From: Oceanidesulfovibrio marinus
GTDB lineage: Bacteria > Desulfobacterota > Desulfovibrionia > Desulfovibrionales > Desulfovibrionaceae
Length of the DNA: 64,000 nucleotides
Reading direction: 5' to 3'
Assembly: GCF_013085545.1 (NCBI RefSeq)
Contig: NZ_CP039543.1
Span: 4,433,322-4,497,321, forward strand
The notes beneath the pieces are model-generated. The model saw only the letters and a program-made list of their open reading frames with translations, ran no database searches and was not told the origin of the DNA. Positions within the stretch are counted from its first letter, which is position 1; each line of letters begins with the position of its first letter. The translations under genes and the position numbers were made by a program. Shown here one piece after another: positions 8,511 through 18,662 of this stretch.

Positions 8511-9107
8511 ATGAACGTCGCTTCGTCATCGGCTTACGGCGCCGGGACCACAATTCGGGGAATACGGGCATATGCCCGCCAATCCCCGCGGTTTGGCGCG
8601 TTCGGCCGCAACGACTCTGTCAGCACGACAGGTGACGCGGCACGCCTTGGGACCGCCCTGGCCACGACGGCCGACGAATCTTCGGCATCCGCCAGCGCCA
8701 GCAGCACGCCGCACACCGAGCCCTCTCCGCGCAGCCGGTCCATCGGCTTCCGGATCGGGCCGTTCGCCATCCGCTACACCACAGAAGAACCAGACGTCGC
8801 CCCTGGCGTGAGCTGGGACGATCTGGTCCGCGAAGCCGAGCGCCTCGCCTCGGTCAACACCTCCGCGCCGTACGAGGCCGAGCACGAGGTGGCCGAGCTG
8901 CGCAGCTCCCTGGCCGAGTCGCCTGTGGAACGGCTGACCCGGCGGATGGGCGAGTCCGCGACAGAGCAGCCTGGGCAATCACTCTCCGCGCTGGACGCCG
9001 GCGCGGCGCCCCCTGCGGCCATGCGCAAAGCGGCCGCCGCCTATGCCGACACCGCCTCCCTGAGCCATCGTCCCCAGACCGGCGGCGTGTGGCACTCCGT
9101 GCTCTGA
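8511..9107 (+). CDS. Hypothetical protein, low complexity
   Basis: A 198-residue protein from ATG 8511; a longer form from 8448 is possible but the extension looks non-coding. The first half is rich in Ser, Ala, Thr and Arg. A short conserved-looking segment, SIGFRIGPFAIRYTT, is followed by a helical region (WDDLVREAERLASV, then EHEVAELRSSLAE). There is no signal peptide or membrane span. It is divergent from nfnA. I do not recognise the family; the composition and frame behaviour favour a real gene over a shadow, but the start is weakly supported because there is no clear ribosome site. Confidence 0.6.
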   Translation: MNVASSSAYGAGTTIRGIRAYARQSPRFGAFGRNDSVSTTGDAARLGTALATTADESSASASASSTPHTEPSPRSRSIGFRIGPFAIRYTTEEPDVAPGVSWDDLVREAERLASVNTSAPYEAEHEVAELRSSLAESPVERLTRRMGESATEQPGQSLSALDAGAAPPAAMRKAAAAYADTASLSHRPQTGGVWHSVL

Positions 9108-9124
9108 TTCTCCATGTCAGTTGT

Positions 9125-9279
9125 CTGGGGGACGCTGTCCCCCAACCCCCCTGCCAGGGGAATTTAATCCCCCTGGACCCCTAATTTAGGGTCCAGGGAA
9201 CTAAGTTCCCTGGCGGGTGCCCGAGGGCAGAGCCCTCGGACTAACCCCAGAACGGGGTCAAGGGGCAGCGCCCTTCGGA
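9125..9279. repeat. Family A intergenic hairpin repeat, copy 4
   Basis: Modules: GGGGGACGCTGTCCCCC, CCAGGGGAATTTAATCCCCCTGG-type palindrome, CCAGGGAACTAAGTTCCCTGG, CCGAGGGCAGAGCCCTCGG, CCCCAGAACGGGGTC, AGGGGCAGCGCCCTT. This is the most complete copy of the array. Confidence 0.75.
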
Positions 9280-9400
9280 CGAGGCGAGCCTGGCGTGGGC
9301 ACGAGTCTGACGAAGTGCGGTCAACCAAAACGGCGGTTGTGCGTTGTTATGGGAAAGGGCTGTTGGTCGGCATACCCGGCAAGCCCCGTCCGGCGGGGGT

Positions 9401-9430
9401 TTACATTTGCGCTGTTTTCTCGTTTACAAT
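9401..9430 (+). promoter_or_regulatory. Likely sigma-70 promoter of the aldolase gene
   Basis: TTACAT (9401-9406), an 18-bp spacer and TACAAT (9425-9430), about 40 bp before the aldolase start. TACAAT matches the -10 consensus at five of six positions. Confidence 0.55.
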
Positions 9431-9471
9431 GGGCTTTGTCCACGGCACTACATGATACATAAGGAGAAAAT

Positions 9472-10767
9472 ATGCCCAAGCTGGATGTGAAGCCCACCCC
9501 CGAGTTCAAAAAGGCACTCGAGATAGGCCGTCCGCCCAATGTTGCGACCCTGTTCCCCAACTCCAGCGCGCTCATTGTGAGCGGCAAGGTCATCGACCGC
9601 GCCATGCTCCGGAAGGGCAAGTGTATGACCATTGCGGTCAACGGCCGCAGCTCCTTCGTGGTCCGTGGCGCACTGCGCGGCGCACAGCGCGCCAACGCTG
9701 CAATCGTTCTGGAGATCGCCCGTTCCGAGGGCGGGGCGAATGCCTACTGCCACGTGAACATGTGGAACCTGGCGCAGCATGTGAACCAGATCGTCAACGA
9801 GCTGGGGCTGACCATCCCGGTGGCCATCCACGCCGACCACTACGGCATCAAGAAGCCCGAAGACATGGCCGGCGCCAAGGCCGAGATCCCCTCGCTGTTC
9901 GAGTCAGGGGTCACCTCCATCGCCATCGACGCCTCGCACATGCCGGACGACCAGAACCTGCTGGCCAACATCGAGCTGCGCGACTACGTGCCTTCCTGGG
10001 CCGGGTATGAGACCGAGGTGGGCGAGATCAAGGGCAAGGCTGGTCTGTCCACGCCGGCCGAGGCGCTGTTCCTGATCAAGGGGCTCAACGCCCACGGCAT
10101 CCATCCGGACTGGATCGCCCTGAACAACGGCACCACCCACGGCCTGGAGGCCGAGGGCGAGGGCATTCAGGTGGGGCTCACCCGTGAGATCCACGAGGCC
10201 CTGGCCCCCTACAAGGTATCTGGCGCGCAGCACGGCACCTCTGGCAACAGCTATGAGCGGTTGAAGCAGATTGCCGAGCAGACGCGCACCACCAAGGCCA
10301 ATGTGGCCACGGCCCTGCAGATGGTCTCCTGGGGCGTGAAGGTGAACGAGTACGGCAACGCCCAGCTGGACGCCGACGGCAAGTTCATCAAGGAATCCGG
10401 CAAGGGGCTGGATGACGAGATCTGGAACGAGATGGTGGCCTACGCGGACAAGCAGGGCTGGTCCGGCGGCAACTACAAGAAGCTCAACCTTCCGTTCGAG
10501 TGCCGGCTGCTGGGCCAGTCGCGCGAGATTCGCGAGCGCATGGTCCAGGGCGTGGAGGACTTCGTGGCTTCCCTGCTCACGGACGTTTTCCATGCGGACG
10601 GCACGGCGGAGATCGCCTACGAGCTGATCAACGAGGCCGGCAGCTTCGACCTCGGGGCCAAAGGCGAGAGAATAGAGGACCCGGCCGAGTGGACTCCGGA
10701 GAAGATCCGGGAGCGCGCTGCGGCCATGGATACGGATAAGGGCCCGGAAGGGGACTTTGACGACTAG
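9472..10767 (+). CDS. fba: Class II fructose-1,6-bisphosphate aldolase family protein
   Basis: A 431-residue zinc-dependent aldolase. Zinc/active-site features are IPVAIHADHYG (HxDH motif), IDASHMPDDQNL and GAQHGTSGNS. It would split fructose-1,6-bisphosphate to dihydroxyacetone phosphate and glyceraldehyde-3-phosphate in glycolysis/gluconeogenesis. It is longer than the usual 280-360-residue enzymes, placing it in a longer subfamily I remember from Desulfovibrio and relatives; substrate preference within the family is inference. ATG 9472 has an excellent AAGGAGA site. The next gene starts inside its 3' end. Confidence 0.9.
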   Translation: MPKLDVKPTPEFKKALEIGRPPNVATLFPNSSALIVSGKVIDRAMLRKGKCMTIAVNGRSSFVVRGALRGAQRANAAIVLEIARSEGGANAYCHVNMWNLAQHVNQIVNELGLTIPVAIHADHYGIKKPEDMAGAKAEIPSLFESGVTSIAIDASHMPDDQNLLANIELRDYVPSWAGYETEVGEIKGKAGLSTPAEALFLIKGLNAHGIHPDWIALNNGTTHGLEAEGEGIQVGLTREIHEALAPYKVSGAQHGTSGNSYERLKQIAEQTRTTKANVATALQMVSWGVKVNEYGNAQLDADGKFIKESGKGLDDEIWNEMVAYADKQGWSGGNYKKLNLPFECRLLGQSREIRERMVQGVEDFVASLLTDVFHADGTAEIAYELINEAGSFDLGAKGERIEDPAEWTPEKIRERAAAMDTDKGPEGDFDD

Positions 10768-11152
10768 AACGTCACACGCATCGGCGGAAAGGGCGGCTGT
10801 CCGGTCGCCCGCCGCCGTGTTGGCAGCGCGAGCCGGGGCGGTCCTGCTGTTGGCCGCACTCCTCGGGCTTGCGCTCTGCATGTCTCTCCCTGCCCCTGTT
10901 TCGGCGCAGTACCGCTGTCCGGATGGAACCTACTGGCGCTCCGGACGCTGCCGCTCGGAAGAACCGTATCCCTACAACCGGTCCGAGGTGTACCGTGAAC
11001 GGCTCTGCCTCGGTCCGTACAATTACTGCGCGGCCGTGTGCCGCCAGGGATATGTGACCTCCGGCTCCAGCGCATTCCGCGTCTGTATGGACCAATGCGC
11101 GGAGCGGTACGCGGCCTGCGAGGCCGCGCCGCCGGAGCTGGGGGCACAGTGA
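10757..11152 (+). CDS. Exported Cys-rich protein with twin CX3C motif (copy 1)
   Basis: A 131-residue protein. TTG 10757 is preferred because GGAAGGGG lies five bases upstream; it overlaps the aldolase stop by 11 bp. A signal peptide spans about residues 20-50 (hydrophobic LLLAALLGLALCMSL, cleavage near VSAQ). The mature part starts with CPDGTYWRSGRC and ends with six cysteines spaced C-x6-C-x3-C-x14-C-x3-C-x6-C. The next gene has exactly the same spacing, so the two are paralogues. The twin CX3C arrangement suggests a disulfide-locked helical hairpin in the periplasm. Function unknown. Confidence 0.8.
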   Translation: MTTRTSHASAERAAVRSPAAVLAARAGAVLLLAALLGLALCMSLPAPVSAQYRCPDGTYWRSGRCRSEEPYPYNRSEVYRERLCLGPYNYCAAVCRQGYVTSGSSAFRVCMDQCAERYAACEAAPPELGAQ

Positions 11153-11177
11153 CGGGCGCAACGCCCAGGGAGAAATC

Positions 11178-11516
11178 ATGCGAACAGTCCGCTCCTATAT
11201 TGTAATCGCAGTCGCGCTGCTCGTCCTCAGTCTGTTGGCGAGCGCGCCGGCCGATGCACGACGACACCACCACCGCTGCCCGCCGGGCTATACTTTCTAC
11301 GCCGGCCAGTGCGTGCCGGCAGCGCCGTACGGCTACTACGGCCGATGGGGACCCTACGGCCCGCGCTACCCCGACAATAACCGCGCCGCAGGCTGCTCTC
11401 CCTCACTGTTGCTTTGCCAGCAGCAGTGCGAAGCCATGCGGCGCAAGATGGACCCGCTGGCCTACGCCCAATGCCGGCAGAATTGCCAGATAGGCTACGA
11501 GTCCTGCGTGTACTGA
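11178..11516 (+). CDS. Exported Cys-rich protein with twin CX3C motif (copy 2)
   Basis: A 112-residue protein with a GGGAGA site before ATG 11178. The signal peptide is clear (VIAVALLVLSLLASAPADA, cleavage near residue 27). The mature chain starts with RRHHHRCPPGYTFYAGQC, has a Tyr/Gly/Pro-rich stretch, then six cysteines with spacing identical to the preceding gene, from GCSPSLLLC to YESCVY. The His cluster and cysteines could bind metal, but this is inference. It lies 25 bp after copy 1 and is followed by a strong terminator, so the aldolase and both exported genes may be one transcript. Confidence 0.85.
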   Translation: MRTVRSYIVIAVALLVLSLLASAPADARRHHHRCPPGYTFYAGQCVPAAPYGYYGRWGPYGPRYPDNNRAAGCSPSLLLCQQQCEAMRRKMDPLAYAQCRQNCQIGYESCVY

Positions 11517-11547
11517 CGCCGGCGGCAGCCATTCCGGAAGTACAGAG

Positions 11548-11577
11548 CGCCCCCGAGAATTTTCGGGGGCGTTTTTT
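11548..11577 (+). terminator. Rho-independent terminator
   Basis: Perfect 9-bp stem CGCCCCCGA/TCGGGGGCG with a six-base loop, followed by six T. It ends the aldolase/Cys-rich transcript. Confidence 0.92.
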
Positions 11578-11659
11578 CATGACGCATGTTACGATGTGGA
11601 ACGCGTGACAGCACACTGGTCGGACATCATGGCCGGCCCAGATTAAGGAGAATCCGGAG

Positions 11660-12100
11660 ATGAGAAAGAAGACGTCTGGTCGTACGCGTGGGTATTGGAT
11701 CGCACTGTGCGCCATCGCCGCCGTGCTTGTGACGGCCGGCACTGCTCTGGCCTCCGGACCGGACGCCGTGGGCGGAGAGCAGGGAGTGCTGCTGGCGCAG
11801 GTCTCACCGGAGCAGGCCACGCCCCAGGCGCTCGACCTGGTGCAGTCGGTGGAGGACGAGCAGGGTCCCGAGGTTCCTCCAGCAATGCCGCTGGATGACG
11901 ACGACCCCATGTCGCCCCTGAACCCGGAGGAGGACCCCATGTGTGGCCCCGACGAGGTGCCCTACGGCGATAGCTGCCTGCCGCAGCCCGGCGGACCAGG
12001 CGTGCAGCCAATGGCGACCGGCGACTGCCCGGATGGCCACTTCCCGTTCCAGGGCATGTGCCACCCCCTGCCACAGGGGTTCCTGCCGGACGCCCAGTAG
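11660..12100 (+). CDS. Exported acidic/proline-rich protein with CPxG...C motif
   Basis: A 146-residue protein with AAGGAGA upstream of ATG 11660. The signal peptide covers residues about 1-32 (WIALCAIAAVLVTAGTALA). The mature chain is acidic and Pro-rich (PLDDDDPMSPLNPEEDPM) and carries CGPDEVPYGDSC and CPDGHFPFQGMC. The second matches the C-P-x-G-x5-G-x-C pattern at the start of the two preceding exported proteins, so this is a third related secreted protein without the twin CX3C part. It has its own spacing after the terminator at 11577. Function unknown. Confidence 0.8.
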   Translation: MRKKTSGRTRGYWIALCAIAAVLVTAGTALASGPDAVGGEQGVLLAQVSPEQATPQALDLVQSVEDEQGPEVPPAMPLDDDDPMSPLNPEEDPMCGPDEVPYGDSCLPQPGGPGVQPMATGDCPDGHFPFQGMCHPLPQGFLPDAQ

Positions 12101-12112
12101 CCCGGAGCTGCT

Positions 12113-12247
12113 GTCTGGGGGACGCTGTCCTTCACGTCAGCTGTCCCCCAAGACCTCCCGCCAGGGGAATTAAATTCCCCCGGACCCCAATAGTTGGGTC
12201 CAGGGAGCTAAGCTCCCTGGCGGGGTGCCGAGGGGCAGAGCCTCTCG
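12113..12247. repeat. Family A intergenic hairpin repeat, copy 5
   Basis: Modules: GGGGGACGCTGTCC, CCAGGGGAATTAAATTCCCC, CCAGGGAGCTAAGCTCCCTGG-type palindrome and CGAGGGGCAGAGCCTCTCG. It lies between convergent genes. Confidence 0.7.
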
Positions 12248-12261
12248 GTGCGGGACGGTGT

Positions 12262-14919
<2,658 letters not shown>

Positions 14920-14930
14920 ACGTTTGAAAC

Positions 14931-15009
14931 GGGGCCTCGAAGGGCCCCTTTTGTTTGTGTCGCGCCTGCGCGCGTGTTCATATGGAACAACCGGAAACCG
15001 CGTTTCCGG
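14931..15009 (-). terminator. Hairpins between recA and alaS
   Basis: Two stems: CCGGAAAC/GTTTCCGG with a 3-base loop (14991-15009) and GGGGCC/GGCCCC (14931-14948). Neither has a proper T run on the minus strand, so partial attenuation between recA and alaS is more likely than full termination. Confidence 0.4.
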
Positions 15010-15025
15010 AACTGTTGTGATCTGT

Positions 15026-16093
15026 CTAGCCTTCGGCCTTCTCGGTCTTCAGCTCCTCGGCCTCGGCCGGCGGGGTGGGCAGCGCATGGCCCAGGTGCTC
15101 CAGGAGCTTCTTTTCCACGGAATCGCGCAGTTCCGTGTTCTCCTGGAGGAAGACGCGCACGTTCTCCTTGCCCTGGCCCAGGCGCTCGGTGCCAAAGGCG
15201 TACCAGGCGCCACTCTTTTCTACCACGCCGTTGTCCACACCCAGGTCCAGCAACTCGCCTTCGCGGGAGATGCCGGTGCCGTAGAGGATGTCGAACAGGG
15301 CCTCGCGGAAGGGCGGGGCGACCTTGTTCTTGACCACCTTGACGCGCACGCGGGAGCCGTAGACCTCGTCCTTGTCCTTCAGGGTCTGGATCTTGCGGAT
15401 GTCCAGGCGCACGGAGCAGTAGAACTTGAGGGCGTTGCCGCCGGTTGTGGTCTCCGGGCTGCCGTAGCCCATGGTGCCGATCTTCATGCGGGTCTGGTTG
15501 ATGAAGACCACGGAGGTCTGGGACTTGTGGATGGTGCCGGTGAGCTTGCGCATGGCGTGGGACATGAGTCGGGCATGGCCGCCCACCTGGGTCTCGCCCA
15601 TGTTGCCTTCCAGCTCGGCCTGGGGGATGAGCGCGGCCACGGAGTCCACGACCACCACATCCACGGCGGCGGAGCGCACGAGCATGTCCGCGATGTCCAG
15701 GGCCTGCTCGCCGTAGTCGGGCTGCGAAATGAGCAGCTCCTCGGTCTTCACGCCCAGGCGGCGGGCGTAGTTCACGTCCAGGGCGTGCTCGGCGTCGATG
15801 AATGCGGCGGTGCCGCCACGCTTCTGACACTCGGCAATGATGTGCAGGGCGAGGGTGGTCTTACCCGATGACTCCGGGCCGTAGATTTCCGAGACGCGGC
15901 CGCGCGGAATGCCGCCCACGCCCAGGGCGATGTCGAGGCCGATGGACCCCGTGGGAATGACCGGGATGGCGACGTGCGCATCGTCGGAGAGCTTCATCAC
16001 CGAACCCTGTCCGTACTTGCGTTCTATGGTGGAAAGCGCGGTGCGCAGAGCTTCGGCGCGCAAATCTTGCGGATCAGCGTTCTTCTTCGCCAT
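15026..16093 (-). CDS. recA: Recombinase A
   Basis: A 355-residue protein of normal length. Walker A is GPESSGKTT (residues 72-80); [18 protein letters not shown] (Walker B) and the DNA-binding loop [20 protein letters not shown] follow, with an acidic C-terminus. It forms the RecA-DNA filament for strand exchange and LexA cleavage. Start ATG 16093 has GGAGG seven bases upstream. I could not identify a convincing LexA operator in the preceding 200 bp. Confidence 0.98.
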   Translation of the reverse strand: MAKKNADPQDLRAEALRTALSTIERKYGQGSVMKLSDDAHVAIPVIPTGSIGLDIALGVGGIPRGRVSEIYGPESSGKTTLALHIIAECQKRGGTAAFIDAEHALDVNYARRLGVKTEELLISQPDYGEQALDIADMLVRSAAVDVVVVDSVAALIPQAELEGNMGETQVGGHARLMSHAMRKLTGTIHKSQTSVVFINQTRMKIGTMGYGSPETTTGGNALKFYCSVRLDIRKIQTLKDKDEVYGSRVRVKVVKNKVAPPFREALFDILYGTGISREGELLDLGVDNGVVEKSGAWYAFGTERLGQGKENVRVFLQENTELRDSVEKKLLEHLGHALPTPPAEAEELKTEKAEG

Positions 16094-16508
16094 GAGACGT
16101 CCTCCGAAAAATAGTCTGGCTGAGGGTTCCGGGCCGAATCGCCCGGGTGGACAAGGCTGTACCAGAACCGGGCAGCGGGGGCAAATGGTGTGCGGCGAGC
16201 GGGTTTCCGGATGGGGCGCGGAGGCGCGAGAGCCGGGGGCTGAGGATGCGGGGCGGATTTGGGACGGGATGAGTGCGGCGTCGGGCTGGGACGCGGTAGT
16301 TGAGAGGATATGGTTTTCATGGCAGGAAGACCGTCCGCCATCGAAAATGCAACTGCTTTTGTAAACGATTTTTAAAATTCAACACATTATTTTTATTGAT
16401 AATGGGCGAGCAGGGGCAAAAAAGATGACACCGGAAATGCACATGGAAATGACGCGCTTCGCCAAGCCCATTGCCTACCTGACTGATCCTGCTTAGGATA
16501 CCACAACC
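16094..16508. other. 415-bp divergent intergenic region
   Basis: Lies between recA and the PP-loop gene. The recA-proximal half is GC-rich without recognisable genes. The stretch 16350-16420 is strikingly AT-rich (TTTTTAAAATTC, TTATTTTTATTGATAAT) and probably contains the promoter for the rightward gene, but no single pair of boxes stands out. Confidence 0.4.
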
Positions 16509-17543
16509 ATGCATCAATACGACGTTGTCGCCCTTTTTTCCGGAGGGCTGGATTCCATAATCGCGGCCAAGGTCGTGCAGGAGCAAGGACGCACCGTCAA
16601 AGCCCTGCACTTTACAAGCCCCTTCTTCGGCAAGCCCCACCGCATCCCCGAGTGGCAGGAGATGTACGGCATCGATATCGAGGCCGTGGACGTGGGCGAC
16701 GAGTACGCCAAACTCATGCAGGGTCCGCCGCACGGCTTCGGCAAGGTGCTGAACCCCTGCATCGACTGCAAGATTCTGATGCTCCGCCGCGCCAAGCTGC
16801 GCATGCTTGAGCTCGGGGCCAAGGCCATCATTTCCGGCGAGGTGGTGGGTCAGCGGCCCATGTCCCAGCGCCGCGACGCCCTGAACATAATCAGCCGCGA
16901 CGCCGAGGTGCGCGATTATCTCGTCCGGCCGCTGTGCGCGCAACGGCTCACGCCCACACCGCCCGAGGAGGCTGGCGTGCTGGACCGCGAGCGGCTGCTG
17001 AACATCTCCGGCCGCGGCCGCAAGTCGCAGCTGGCCCTGGCCGAGACGTACAAGCTGCCCGAAATTCCCACCCCTGCCGGCGGCTGCATGCTGGCTGAGG
17101 TGGAGTCTGCCAAGCGCTACTGGCCGGTGCTCAAGTGGAGCGAATCGCCCGCGGCCAACGACTTCGAGATGGCCAACCTGGGCCGCCAGTTCTGGAAAGG
17201 CGACAGCTGGCTCACGGTGGGCCGCGACCAGGAGGACAACACGCGCATCGAAGAGCTGGCCGCTGCCGGCGATCTGCTCTTCAAGGTCAAGGACTTCCCC
17301 GGACCACTCTGCCTGGGACGGCAGTGGCCGGGCCGGCCGTGGAGCCCGGAGACCGTGCGCGAGGCCGCCGCGCTCACCGCCCGCTACAGTGCCAAGGCTC
17401 GCCGACACGGCGGCGAGATCGCCGTCACAGTCACCAGCCGCGGCGAGATGGCCGAGGTCTGCGTGCCGGCCGCCGAGCCCCATGGCTGGGATACCCCGGA
17501 TTGGGACGCGGCCAAGGAAGAGATCACGGCCTTGCGGGACTAG
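16509..17543 (+). CDS. PP-loop ATPase, ThiI/MnmA-like sulfur transfer protein
   Basis: A 344-residue cytoplasmic protein. The PP-loop SGGLDS is at residues 11-16 (an ATP-pyrophosphatase signature) and a CxxC pair NPCIDC at 84-87. A second nucleotide/RNA-contact region, ISGEVVGQRPMSQR, is followed by GRGRKSQLALAETYKLPEIPTPAGGCML. The C-terminal third, with GDSWLTVGRDQEDNTRIE, resembles the accessory domain found with this family in anaerobes. Members of the group are annotated as tRNA thiolation or thiamine-biosynthesis-like proteins; the exact target is unknown. It is monocistronic and followed by a family B repeat. Confidence 0.8.
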   Translation: MHQYDVVALFSGGLDSIIAAKVVQEQGRTVKALHFTSPFFGKPHRIPEWQEMYGIDIEAVDVGDEYAKLMQGPPHGFGKVLNPCIDCKILMLRRAKLRMLELGAKAIISGEVVGQRPMSQRRDALNIISRDAEVRDYLVRPLCAQRLTPTPPEEAGVLDRERLLNISGRGRKSQLALAETYKLPEIPTPAGGCMLAEVESAKRYWPVLKWSESPAANDFEMANLGRQFWKGDSWLTVGRDQEDNTRIEELAAAGDLLFKVKDFPGPLCLGRQWPGRPWSPETVREAAALTARYSAKARRHGGEIAVTVTSRGEMAEVCVPAAEPHGWDTPDWDAAKEEITALRD

Positions 17544-17634
17544 TGGAGTTTTTCGGGGGACAACCTTTCTGAAGAAAGTTTTTTCCCCCGGACCCTCTTT
17601 CCAAAGACTTTTCGCTGATCTTTTTTATTAATTC

Positions 17635-17676
17635 GGGCTGTTCTTGCTGCGTTTGCAAACGCAGCAAGAACAGCCC
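17635..17676. repeat. 42-bp perfect palindrome
   Basis: Arms of 20 bp (GGGCTGTTCTTGCTGCGTTT and its exact complement) around a central GC, inside family B copy 1. It could form a cruciform or an RNA stem. Confidence 0.85.
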
Positions 17677-17704
17677 CGCTAAAAAGTTTAGGAAGGGAGA
17701 GCGC

Positions 17705-17797
17705 GAGAGGGAGAACCGCGCTGCTCTCTTCATCCCTATAGCGCAAACGACCGCGCCCAAGGGCTGAAGGCTTTTCAAAGGGTTTCCCTCTTGCCAG
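17705..17797. repeat. Tandem direct repeat, unit 1
   Basis: A unit of about 90 bp starting GAGGGAGAACCGCGCTGCT and ending in GGTTTCCCTCTTGCCAG. It is nearly identical to 17806-17894. Confidence 0.8.
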
Positions 17798-17805
17798 ATT
17801 AAAGA

Positions 17806-17894
17806 GGGAGAACCGCGCTGCTTCTTCATCCCTACGGCGCAAACGACCGCGCCCAAGGGCTGAAGGCTTTTCAAAGGGTTTCCCTCTCGCCAGC
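17806..17894. repeat. Tandem direct repeat, unit 2
   Basis: Second unit, differing from unit 1 by a three-base deletion and a few substitutions. It ends about 44 bp before the next start codon. Confidence 0.8.
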
Positions 17895-17937
17895 ATCCAT
17901 AGCCGGCACACACCGCTCGCCAACCAGGAGGAAGCCG

Positions 17938-18471
17938 ATGTCGATGATACCGATACCGCACGGACCGGTCCGCAGTGTGCTCGCGCTGGTGCTCGGCCTC
18001 GCCTTTGGCGTGGGCTTCTACGTGGTGTTCTTCCAGGGGCAGGGCACGCTGGAACTCTCGGCCGATCAGCTTCCGGACATGGTGCTGACCAGCGTGGGCG
18101 GCGAGGTGCAGTCGCTGCAGGAGATCGCCAGGGAAACGCCGGCGGTCATCGCGGTGTTCGCCTCCTGGTGCCAGTACTGCAAGCCGGTGATGCGCCACCT
18201 CAAGCAGTTCAACACCTACGGCCATGGAAACGGCGTGGCCGTGTACGCCGTGAACTACGGCGAGGACGCAGCTGCGGTGCGCCAGGTTGTTGAGGATTTG
18301 CAGCTGGAGATGCCGGTGCTCATGGACCAGCACCTTACCTTTGCCAGGAGCCTTGGCATCGACGGCATCCCCGTGGTGCTGGGTGTGGCGCGCGGCGGCG
18401 AGATACGCTATACGGCCTACGCCCTGCCGCCAAAGGAGGAGTGGGCCGACTTTGTCGCATCCTTGAAGTGA
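17938..18471 (+). CDS. Membrane-anchored thioredoxin-like (TlpA/ResA-type) protein
   Basis: A 177-residue protein with CAGGAGGAAG before ATG 17938. A single N-terminal membrane segment (residues about 11-32) anchors a thioredoxin fold facing the periplasm. The active site is ASWCQYCKPV (Cys78, Cys81) and the cis-proline is in DGIPVVLG. Members of the TlpA/ResA group reduce or exchange disulfides in exported proteins, often for cytochrome maturation. No cytochrome or Ccm gene adjoins it here. It stands alone, 190 bp before the next gene. Confidence 0.88.
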   Translation: MSMIPIPHGPVRSVLALVLGLAFGVGFYVVFFQGQGTLELSADQLPDMVLTSVGGEVQSLQEIARETPAVIAVFASWCQYCKPVMRHLKQFNTYGHGNGVAVYAVNYGEDAAAVRQVVEDLQLEMPVLMDQHLTFARSLGIDGIPVVLGVARGGEIRYTAYALPPKEEWADFVASLK

Positions 18472-18662
18472 GTATTGGGATACGTTCCTGTCCGCAGGCC
18501 GGTGTATTGTGTTGTATAGGCAAATATGGCGGGTGCCCGGACCGAACATCTATACTGGCCCATAACACCTGGAACAGGCTAGGAATGTTGCAGGATTGGT
18601 GATAGACCCCATGCTCTATCCAACTGTGTTTTGTTTGCGCGCATGACGTTTCCGGGGGGAAC

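Larger units (their letters stand above)
17553..17900. repeat. Family B modular cruciform repeat, copy 1
   Basis: Outer hairpin CGGGGGA...TCCCCCG enclosing ACCTTTCTGAAGAAAG; then a long-range inverted repeat (CCTCTTTCCAAAGACTTTT paired with AAAAAGTTTAGGAAGGGAG); then GAGGGAGAACC...GGTTTCCCTC modules. The central loop holds a 42-bp perfect palindrome and the last module is duplicated in tandem. The same architecture recurs at 29553-29690 and 45208-45490. Confidence 0.7.

Noticed and set aside
16094-16330. LexA operator upstream of recA
   Set aside because: A CTGGTACAG-like string is present, but it is not a convincing palindrome of any LexA type I know.
17705-17894. CRISPR-like repeats
   Set aside because: There are only two long near-identical units with no spacer pattern and no cas genes; they are a tandem duplication of a hairpin-repeat module.
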